Assembly: GCF_900609065.1 (NCBI RefSeq)
Contig: NZ_UXAU01000036.1
Span: forward strand, 1-38,228
Source of the DNA: Arthrobacter ulcerisalmonis
GTDB lineage: Bacteria; Actinomycetota; Actinomycetes; Actinomycetales; Micrococcaceae
Length of the DNA stretch: 38,228 nt
Reading direction: 5' to 3'
In this document: positions 32,797 to 38,228 of the stretch, in pieces
Numbering within the stretch: the stretch's first letter is position 1
How the letters are laid out: every line of letters begins with the position of its first letter
The notes under the pieces: model-generated
The model's database searches: none
What the model saw: the letters and a program-made list of their open reading frames with translations, nothing else
What the model was told of the DNA's origin: nothing
Made by a program: the position numbers and the translations under genes

Positions 32797-33054
32797 CTAC
32801 TCACCTGTGGAGGCCCGCGCTGCGAATCCCTGGACCTGCCTCTCCTTCCAAGACAGTGCAGGTGACATTGGAAACCGAGCAAAGCCGTGCAGTTGACCTG
32901 CCTCCGGAAACGTCGCAGAAACGCCCGATTCTGAGAAGGCGATCCACGCTGCGGCCCGGTGGACCGGGGAAGGCCGGATTTCTTCTCAGAACCCATTCTC
33001 ACTCAAAGAATGCCTGGGCGAACTTATAAGAAATGTTTGTGAGAGAATTTCGGA
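32797..33054. other. Intergenic region with candidate res site of the transposon
   Basis: Two direct units GTGCAGGTGACATTGGAAAC and GTGCAGTTGACC-TGCCTCCGGAAAC (about 32863 and 32888) resemble the GTGCAG-N-GAC repeats of the other res arrays. A 10-bp inverted repeat TTCTGAGAAG/CTTCTCAGAA (32929-32938, 32982-32991) follows. The region is directly upstream of the transposon resolvase, where res is expected. Confidence 0.5.
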
Positions 33055-34014
33055 GTGAGCAGCGATCCCGAAGCCACAGACCAGTCCAACGCTGACGAAG
33101 TCGAGCAGCATCCGTGCCCCCGCTGCGACGTCCAGCCCGGCTCGCCGTGCCGGTCGCGCTCCGGAGCGGTCGCCTCGACCTACCACACCGGCCGGTTCAC
33201 CAAAGTCCCTCGCCTGGCGAAGGCGCTGCGCGTGCCGACCCCGGCGGACCGCGGACCTGGCCAGCCCTGGCGACCGGGCACGCCGCCGCCGGCACCACTC
33301 CCGACGGACACGCCGAGCGCGGACATCCGCATCGGCTATGCGAGATGCTCGCACCTGACCCAGGAACTCCAGTCGCAGCTGGATGCGCTGGCCGCGCACG
33401 GCATCCCGCGCGACAAGATCTTCGCCGAGAAGGTCTCCACCCGCGTGCGGGTCCGCCCGAAGTTCGAAGCCGCACTCGACGCCGCGCGGCAGATCAAGGC
33501 CCACGCCCCGCACTGCCGTGTCATCTTCACCGTCTACGAGATGAAACGCCTTGGCCGGGATTCCGCCGAGCTGACCGCGCTGGCCGACCACCTCACCGCG
33601 CACGGCATAGCCCTTGAGATGCTCGCCGGGCCCCTGACCGGCGTCTACGATCCGACCGGCACCGGCCGGGTGCTGTTCGCGTTCTTCGCCGCGATGGCCG
33701 AGACCGAACGCGAGAACATCCGCGAGGCCACCCTCGAAGGCCTCAACGCGGCCGCCCGCAAGGGAAACCACGGCGGACGCCCGCCAGTGATCACCGACGA
33801 CATGCTGCACACCGTGCTGCGCCGCCGCGCGAACGGTGAGTCCGTGGAAGACATCCGCCCGGATCTGATCATCCCCACCGGCAAGCGCAAAGGCCGAAAC
33901 CCCAGCCTGGCCAGCATCTACCGGGCGCTCAACGAGCACGAGAAACGCCAGGCCTATCCCGAAGCCGTTGACCAGGCCCACGCCGACTTCCGCACGCTCC
34001 AGCCGAGCACCTGA
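33055..34014 (+). CDS. tnpR: Serine resolvase with N-terminal zinc-finger-like domain (transposon TnpR)
   Basis: The 319-residue protein starts at a GTG. Residues about 17-50 hold HPCPRCDVQPGSPC and then YHTGRF, a C-x2-C...C...H pattern of a small zinc-binding domain; a Pro-rich linker follows. The catalytic domain begins DIRIGYARCSHLTQELQSQL (nucleophile Ser in RCS), has VYEMKRLGRDSAELTALADHL and FFAAMAETERENIREATLEG, and ends with a DNA-binding helix region (RNPSLASIYRALNEHE). It would resolve transposon cointegrates. The stop is 37 bases from the right terminal repeat. Standard TnpR proteins are about 185 residues, so the N-terminal addition is unusual. Confidence 0.9.
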   Translation: MSSDPEATDQSNADEVEQHPCPRCDVQPGSPCRSRSGAVASTYHTGRFTKVPRLAKALRVPTPADRGPGQPWRPGTPPPAPLPTDTPSADIRIGYARCSHLTQELQSQLDALAAHGIPRDKIFAEKVSTRVRVRPKFEAALDAARQIKAHAPHCRVIFTVYEMKRLGRDSAELTALADHLTAHGIALEMLAGPLTGVYDPTGTGRVLFAFFAAMAETERENIREATLEGLNAAARKGNHGGRPPVITDDMLHTVLRRRANGESVEDIRPDLIIPTGKRKGRNPSLASIYRALNEHEKRQAYPEAVDQAHADFRTLQPST

Positions 34015-34050
34015 CGCTGGCCAAGCAGGCCCTGCTCATCCCTGGTCACT

Positions 34051-34089
34051 CATATCCGCCTGATTTTTCCCGATTACTACGGCGACCCC
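34051..34089 (-). repeat. Right terminal inverted repeat of the transposon
   Basis: Reverse complement begins GGGGTCGCCGTAGTA and matches the left repeat at 36 of 39 positions. Confidence 0.93.
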
Positions 34090-34094
34090 AGCAA
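34090..34094. repeat. 5-bp target-site duplication, right (AGCAA)
   Basis: Exact copy of 23692-23696 directly outside the right terminal repeat. Confidence 0.93.
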
Positions 34095-34127
34095 CAACGG
34101 ACACTCGCAGCACCTCGAACGCAAGCC

Positions 34128-34170
34128 TGGGCCCAACTGTCTGCCCAACCTTCCGGACGGAAGACTGCCA
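34128..34170 (+). repeat. Possible solo end of an IS21-type element
   Basis: TGGGCCCAACTG (34128-34139) and ACTGCCA (34164-34170) match the order and orientation of the right end of the neighbouring IS21 element (GTGGGCCCAACTG, then ACTGCCA). It could be a relic of a second copy. The match is short. Confidence 0.35.
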
Positions 34171-34231
34171 ATGAGACCAGAGTTGCTCGAAGATATGGTT
34201 GCCTAAAAACAACACCCCCAAGTCCACCCTG

Positions 34232-35047
34232 TTAGCCGGTGGATTGATGCGCCATGGTGTGGGCCAGGCGGTAGGAGTCGGTCCCGGTTTCGATGATGGT
34301 GCCTTTGAAGGTGAGTCTGTCGACGATGGCTGCGCAGAGGCGTGGGTCGGTGAAGGTTTTGGTCCACCCGGAGAAGGATTCGTTGGTGGCGATGGCCACG
34401 GATGCTTTTTCTTCGCGTTCGGTGAGAACCTGAAACAGGAGCTCAGCGCCGCGTTTGTCCAGTTCCATGTATCCGAGTTCGTCGATGCAGAGCAGGTCAA
34501 CCCGTCCGTAGCGGGCGATGGTCTTGGCGAGGGCTTTGTCGTTTTCTGCCTCGACGAGCTCGTTGACCAGCCGCGTGGCGAGGATGTATTTCACCCTGAA
34601 GCCTTTCTCTGCCGCGGCGGTCCCGAGCCCGATGAGCAGGTGGGACTTCCCGGTTCCGGAATCCCCGATCAAGCAGAGAGGCTGGCCTTTGCGGATCCAA
34701 TCCCCGGCAGCGAGTGTGTTAATGGTGGCGGGGCTGATGTTCGGGTTCGCGTCGAAGTCGAAGTCTCCGAGCCATTTATCCCGGGGGAATCCGGCGGATT
34801 TGACCCGGCGGACGGAGGAGCGGCGGTCCCGGTCATCACACTCGGCCAGCAGCAGTTCGGCCAGGAAGCCCTGGTAGGAGAGTTGTTCCTTTCCGGCGAC
34901 GGAGACGGCTTCGTCGAGGACGGCACGGATCGTGGGCAGCCGGAGCCGCCGGCAGGCCTGGTCCACGGCTGCCGCAGCGGCCTGTTCGGTCAGGCCCCGG
35001 CGCCGGCGCAGGGTCTGGGACACGACAACGGGTGCGGTAGGGCTCAT
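34232..35047 (-). CDS. istB: IstB-like AAA+ ATPase of the IS21 element
   Basis: The 271-residue protein has the Walker A GDSGTGKS (128-135) and Walker B VDLLCIDELG (183-192) of IstB helper ATPases, which load onto target DNA and activate IstA. The N-terminal IS21 IstB helix region (YQGFLAELLLAECDDRDRR) and the family's usual length of about 250-270 are present. It overlaps istA by 4 bases (ATGA), the standard IS21 arrangement. Confidence 0.95.
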   Translation of the reverse strand: MSPTAPVVVSQTLRRRRGLTEQAAAAAVDQACRRLRLPTIRAVLDEAVSVAGKEQLSYQGFLAELLLAECDDRDRRSSVRRVKSAGFPRDKWLGDFDFDANPNISPATINTLAAGDWIRKGQPLCLIGDSGTGKSHLLIGLGTAAAEKGFRVKYILATRLVNELVEAENDKALAKTIARYGRVDLLCIDELGYMELDKRGAELLFQVLTEREEKASVAIATNESFSGWTKTFTDPRLCAAIVDRLTFKGTIIETGTDSYRLAHTMAHQSTG

Positions 35048-36735
35048 GAGACGTGCTCCTTGCTCGGTGGCACTTGATGCAGGTCGGTGGAGTGGGTGGT
35101 GCGTTTGTTCAGGAGTTGGTCATAGCCGGCCACGGTGGGCAGCGGGCGTTGGTCCGGCGGGAGTCCGGCGATCACGGCGGCGGGGTCCGCGAGGCGGCGT
35201 TGGGTGAGGCTGACAATCCGGTGCTCGACGACTTCTTCTTTCGCGCCTGGATCGCAATCGGGCCGGACCCACCCCGGGGTGATCCGTTCCGTGGCCACCC
35301 GCCTTGCTTCGACTGCGACGACGTCGGCGCTGACCGCCCCGACCTGCAGGGCGGCCGTGATCCCGGCAACGACGTCGGCAGCGTCCATGATTCGGTGCAA
35401 CAGCAGCACATCGATGAGTTCACGGGTTGCGACGGTGTCTCCGTCGGTTTTGCGGGCGGCGGCCCAGAACGCGTCATGGGCCGGGGTGAACACTCCCGAC
35501 TTGCGGGCTTGCGCCAATGCGGTGGAGCCGGGCAGGGCGCCGGGTTTGAATTTCAGGACCTCAAGGTAGTGATCCAGCTGCACGCATTGCCCGCCCCTGG
35601 CCACGGTCCGTGGATGGGTGGCAATCAAAGTCCGTCCGTCGAAGATCCTGACCTGCGTCGCCTGCAGGGAAACCCTGACCTTCCGGTTGATGAACCGCAC
35701 CGGCACGGAATACTTCGTCGAACGGACGGTGATGAGCGAGGAACGATCCACCCTGGGCGTCAGGACCACGCCCGGATCGAAACCCTCTGCCGGCAACGGC
35801 GCCAGCAAGGGCTGTTCGACGGCGAAGTCCTGCCCGATGGTCCGGAGCCGCTGAGAGATCCTGCGCCGGTCCTCCGCGTCGTCCAACACCCGCAGCTTGT
35901 CGTTCAGCTCCGCCAGGGTCGCCACCGCCGGGACCGGAGTTAGGAAGTTCCTCCGGAACCGTCCGACCTCTCCTTCGATCCCGCCTTTTTCGTGGGCGCC
36001 CTTGAGACCCGGTTCGCAGTAAAAGGCATCGAAACCATAGTGGGATTTGAAGAGCACCCATCGTTCGTTCTCAACACGTTGCCGGCCGGCCCCATAAACG
36101 ACTTTCGTGACGGCCGAGGTCAGATTGTCATAGCGGATATGCCTCCTCGGGACACCACCCAGAGCGGTGAACGCTTCGATATGGCCCTCCAGGAATGCTT
36201 CCTGCGCGCAGGTCGGGTACACACGGTGGATGGATTTCCCCGAGTTCGAGAGCCGGAACGCGAACATGTAACAGCGGGTCCTGACTCCGGCCAGGTCCAC
36301 CCACACATCACCGAAATCCACCTCTGCCTCCGCCCCGGGCGCGTGTTCCTGAGGCACAAAGGCCTCAACCGGGGCGTTCCCTGACTCGACAGCGATAGCC
36401 GTCCTGCGGGCCTTCACATACTGGCGAACAGTGGAGTAAGAGATGACGGCCCGATGCTCGTCAACCAAACGGTCAAAAACCCGTTGAGCGGTATGGCGCT
36501 GCTTCCGCGGAGCTTCCAGGTCGGCCAGCAGCATCGCATCAATGACGCCTTTGAGCGGACCCAGCTTCGGCGCCTCCCGGACGGCAACCCTGCGCACCGG
36601 CGGTTCCGCGGCGGCCAGCGCCTGCCGGACCGTTCTCCGGGAAACCCGGTGCTCCCGGGCAAGGCAACGGATCGATATGCCCCTGACCCTGGCATCCCGG
36701 CGGATCCTCGCGAATAGCTCCACTCTCGACTCCAT
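35044..36735 (-). CDS. istA: IS21-family transposase IstA
   Basis: The protein of 563 residues has an N-terminal helix-turn-helix (SIRCLAREHRVSRRTVRQAL) and a DDE integrase core with D141 in EVDFGDVWVDL, D204 in IRYDNLTSAV and E255 in KGGIEGEVGRFRRNF, numbered from the GTG one codon upstream. It cuts and joins element ends. The ATG at 36735 and a GTG at 36738 are alternative starts. The frame is intact, so the element may be active if its left end is complete. Confidence 0.95.
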   Translation of the reverse strand: MESRVELFARIRRDARVRGISIRCLAREHRVSRRTVRQALAAAEPPVRRVAVREAPKLGPLKGVIDAMLLADLEAPRKQRHTAQRVFDRLVDEHRAVISYSTVRQYVKARRTAIAVESGNAPVEAFVPQEHAPGAEAEVDFGDVWVDLAGVRTRCYMFAFRLSNSGKSIHRVYPTCAQEAFLEGHIEAFTALGGVPRRHIRYDNLTSAVTKVVYGAGRQRVENERWVLFKSHYGFDAFYCEPGLKGAHEKGGIEGEVGRFRRNFLTPVPAVATLAELNDKLRVLDDAEDRRRISQRLRTIGQDFAVEQPLLAPLPAEGFDPGVVLTPRVDRSSLITVRSTKYSVPVRFINRKVRVSLQATQVRIFDGRTLIATHPRTVARGGQCVQLDHYLEVLKFKPGALPGSTALAQARKSGVFTPAHDAFWAAARKTDGDTVATRELIDVLLLHRIMDAADVVAGITAALQVGAVSADVVAVEARRVATERITPGWVRPDCDPGAKEEVVEHRIVSLTQRRLADPAAVIAGLPPDQRPLPTVAGYDQLLNKRTTHSTDLHQVPPSKEHVS

Positions 36736-36783
36736 CACTGCCTTCCACCGTCGGGAAAAACCTCTGATGGAATCAACCGTGGG

Positions 36784-36874
36784 GTGGGCTCAACTGAAAC
36801 TGCGATTCATCAACCGGCGAGCCGCGAAGTGGGCCCAACTGAGACTGCAAAACCGGTCCCCACTCAAACTGCCA
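36784..36874. repeat. Multiple terminal repeats at the right end of the IS21 element
   Basis: GTGGGCTCAACTGAAACTGC (36784-36803), GTGGGCCCAACTGAGACTGC (36829-36848) and CCCCACTCAAACTGCCA (36858-36874) are three related repeats. IS21 elements carry such repeated IstA-binding sites at their ends. Confidence 0.7.
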
Positions 36875-36963
36875 TAATCACCATGGAGCGAACGCCAGCC
36901 AGGCACAGGCGCAGAGCAAGAACCGTACGCGCGGCCGCTGACGCCCGGTTCCACGCAGAGGAG

Positions 36964-36988
36964 CCCCGCACACCGTTGGTGTGCAGGG
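36964..36988 (-). terminator. Hairpin after the 36996-38060 gene
   Basis: GCACACC (36968-36974) and GGTGTGC (36978-36984) pair around GTT and can extend with CCC/GGG. It lies 8 bases past the stop at 36996. No clear T-tract follows. Confidence 0.55.
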
Positions 36989-36995
36989 CCCCTTG

Positions 36996-38060
36996 TCACC
37001 AGTTGGTGAAATGGGATCTTGAGCGATTGAGGATGTAGTCCCATTCCTTTTGATCAGCCCAATCAGGCTTTTGCACTTTTTTCTCTGGGCTGTAATTCGG
37101 CCATCCACTCTTGGTTCCGATGTGCCGCCTGTGGAGGAACCAATCCTGACGTGGATGGTGGAGACCGTCACTTGTCAGGTACCACGGCGCCGAATCGGAT
37201 CCAGCCACTTCCACCAAGCCACTCTTCAAGGGCAGAGCACCCGGAACGTTGTTGCTGGCATCAATGGCGGTTCTGATGCCCCTCTCAAAGCGAGGAAGAA
37301 CCGGTTTCCAATCGATTTTTTCGGCTAGGCCTCGTTGCCGATTCCGGGCGAGTTCCTTTGCCAACCTGATGGCTGCCACATCAAAGTCCTCGTCTGGATC
37401 CCAAACGACCTCTGCCCAAAGCCCTTTGCCGGATGCGTTGAGATGCAATGCCTTGTACTCCTCCTCCTGCACCGCTTCCCTGCGGTGTGGCGGGATGTTG
37501 CTCTGGAGCTCATTCGGCACTCTCAACTGCAAGCCGATGTGAAGTCTCCCCGGCTCGTCCTCGGCCTGAACGACTATCGAGTCGTTACACAAGGCGCTTA
37601 CGTCTGAGGCTTCTCTGAAGGTTTTCAGAACCCGTTCATGGGTGAAGTCGCGGGCAAGGTCGTTGATGACTGCTTCTTGTTCAGCCAGCCGCGCGTCGTA
37701 AAGCGAATCGATTCGATCGGTAAGGGGTGCCAGCCGTTCGTCAAGGTTGACCTGAACCGCTTCCAGCACCTCATCCTTGACCCCGGCCGTTGCCGTCGTC
37801 AAGGTTTCTGTAACCACTTTTCGGAACTTGGGTTCGAACAAGAGCAGAACGGCGGCAGAGAGTAGGCCGACACCGAAGTTCGTCAGGATTGACTGCCACA
37901 CTGCCACCGCATTCTCACCGATGCCGGGGATGAAGGGCCCCCAAAAGGCCAGGTAGGTGAAGACCAACCCGCTCAAAGCCAAAAGCAATACCCATCTGCG
38001 ATGTATCTTGGGCGTTTGCTGAGCAAGGGTCTTTTCCACAGGGAAACAGTACAGGCGCAA
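36996..38060 (-). CDS. Two-TM membrane protein with coiled coil and cytoplasmic domain
   Basis: The 354-residue frame begins at a TTG at 38060; GTG at 38039 is an alternative start and neither has a good ribosome-binding site. Two membrane segments lie at about 23-43 and 57-75, then a coiled-coil-like region (ATAGVKDEVLEAVQVNLDER, to about 145), and a soluble domain of 200 residues with Trp-rich parts (WAEVVWDPDEDFDVAAIRLA, WPNYSPEKKVQKPDWADQKEW). No catalytic motif is recognised. The plan of two membrane helices, coiled coil and cytoplasmic effector occurs in some phage-defence and stress proteins, but no evidence here proves that. Confidence 0.7.
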   Translation of the reverse strand: MRLYCFPVEKTLAQQTPKIHRRWVLLLALSGLVFTYLAFWGPFIPGIGENAVAVWQSILTNFGVGLLSAAVLLLFEPKFRKVVTETLTTATAGVKDEVLEAVQVNLDERLAPLTDRIDSLYDARLAEQEAVINDLARDFTHERVLKTFREASDVSALCNDSIVVQAEDEPGRLHIGLQLRVPNELQSNIPPHRREAVQEEEYKALHLNASGKGLWAEVVWDPDEDFDVAAIRLAKELARNRQRGLAEKIDWKPVLPRFERGIRTAIDASNNVPGALPLKSGLVEVAGSDSAPWYLTSDGLHHPRQDWFLHRRHIGTKSGWPNYSPEKKVQKPDWADQKEWDYILNRSRSHFTNW

Positions 38061-38079
38061 ACGTCAACGTAAAGAGCCA

Positions 38080-38111
38080 GAGCCCGCGCGCCGAGAAAGG
38101 TACGCGGGCTC
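38080..38111. terminator. GC-rich hairpin between the membrane protein gene and the IS256 end
   Basis: GAGCCCGCG (38080-38088) and CGCGGGCTC (38103-38111) pair over a 14-base loop. It lies outside the insertion sequence and may insulate the gene from leftward IS transcription. Confidence 0.5.
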
Positions 38112-38129
38112 GGGTTACCGAAAGTAGAG

Positions 38130-38228
38130 GGGACTATCTCATAAACGGTGTATCCGGCGGTTTGTTTTAGTAGTTTTCAGCTGCCGGGAATCGGTCGCTG
38201 AAAGTGATGGCGAAGGCGTTCAAAGCGG
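38130..38228 (-). mobile_element. Right edge: 3' end of an IS256-type element (partial)
   Basis: GGGACTATCTCATAAACGGT (from about 38130) looks like an IS256-family terminal repeat. Just inside it ends a leftward transposase frame. The element continues past the window. Confidence 0.6.
38167..38228 (-). CDS. IS256-type transposase C-terminus (partial)
   Basis: The reverse strand reads ALNAFAITFSDRFPAAENY then stop. The phrase (A/S)LN-x-(F/L)-x-I-x-F-x-D-R is the usual C-terminus of IS256-family transposases. The rest lies beyond the window. Confidence 0.6.
   Translation of the reverse strand, partial: ALNAFAITFSDRFPAAENY

Larger units (their letters stand above)
23697..34089 (+). mobile_element. 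Complete Tn3-family transposon carrying a metal-homeostasis island
   Basis: The 10393-bp unit is bounded by 39-bp terminal inverted repeats, 36 of 39 identical, and by a perfect AGCAA duplication. It holds tnpA near the left end, a resolvase near the right end, and between them a metal-resistance island of six genes. Both ends begin GGGGTCGCCGTAGTA. The intact ends and the perfect duplication indicate insertion as one unit. tnpA is in three frames, so present mobility is doubtful unless these are sequence errors. Confidence 0.95.
34232..36874 (-). mobile_element. IS21-family insertion sequence (istA/istB)
   Basis: Contains the full istA and istB pair reading leftward. The upstream end at the right, about 36784-36874, has the multiple terminal repeats typical of IS21 and ends ACTGCCA. 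No inverted partner was found on the left, so that boundary is only set by the istB stop. It lies about 140 bases from the Tn3-family transposon. Confidence 0.8.

Noticed and set aside
32986..33981. 331-codon reverse frame
   Set aside because: Antisense to the transposon resolvase.
1..38228. CRISPR arrays, rRNA, tRNA and plasmid replication genes
   Set aside because: No regularly spaced repeats, no rRNA or tRNA-like stretches and no Rep-like protein were seen.

Overview
The window is GC-rich with many GTG and TTG starts. It carries a relaxosome gene pair, several small serine resolvases, IS21-, IS256- and IS3-type sequences and a Tn3-family transposon. This fits accessory DNA, most likely a mobilizable plasmid or plasmid-derived island, of a high-GC actinobacterium; the protein style suggests a Micrococcaceae relative such as Arthrobacter (inference). 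No replication initiator, rRNA, tRNA or CRISPR array was seen.

Layout. 1-1000: start of an IS3-type orfA, a receiver-only response regulator with a small membrane protein, and a resolvase fossil. 1011-4229: a single-chain restriction-modification enzyme with a strong terminator. 4.7-6.6 kb: a cassette with an unknown gene, a broken NrdH-like glutaredoxin gene, a HicA/HicB-like toxin-antitoxin pair and a small HTH-like protein; two promoters in it carry the same 19-bp GTCTA-N7-TAGAC box. 7-17.6 kb: mostly hypothetical and membrane genes, a DUF2079 membrane protein, a NarL-type two-component system, a winged-helix regulator with a membrane partner, two small serine resolvases and two res-like arrays in opposite orientation. 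An oriT-like segment of about 108 bp occurs at 6625-6732 and again, inverted, at 17966-18072, just before the mobilization genes. 18.0-22.1 kb: mobC, a relaxase, and a third protein that shares a C-terminal tail with the relaxase. 22.4-23.6 kb: an exported protein and a small hypothetical protein.

23697-34089 is a complete 10.4-kb Tn3-family transposon: 39-bp terminal inverted repeats (36/39 identical) flanked by a perfect 5-bp duplication AGCAA. It holds tnpA (split over three frames), an integrase stub, a metal-homeostasis island and a resolvase with a zinc-finger-like N-terminus. The island has a CzrA-type ArsR sensor with an MFS exporter, a CDF Zn-type exporter, an IscA/HesB-like cysteine protein, a P1B-4 ATPase (SPC and HEGST motifs) and a second ArsR regulator with altered ligand residues. 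The likely phenotype is tolerance to Zn, Co, Fe or Cd.

34.2-36.9 kb is an IS21-family element (istA/istB). 37.0-38.1 kb encodes a two-TM cytoplasmic-domain protein of unknown function. The right edge is the 3' end of an IS256-type transposase with its terminal repeat.

The strongest candidates for something undescribed are the intact metal-resistance transposon with its IscA-like/P1B-4 pairing, the shared operator joining the HicAB-like pair to its upstream genes, and the nested inverted pairs of oriT-like and res-like sites.
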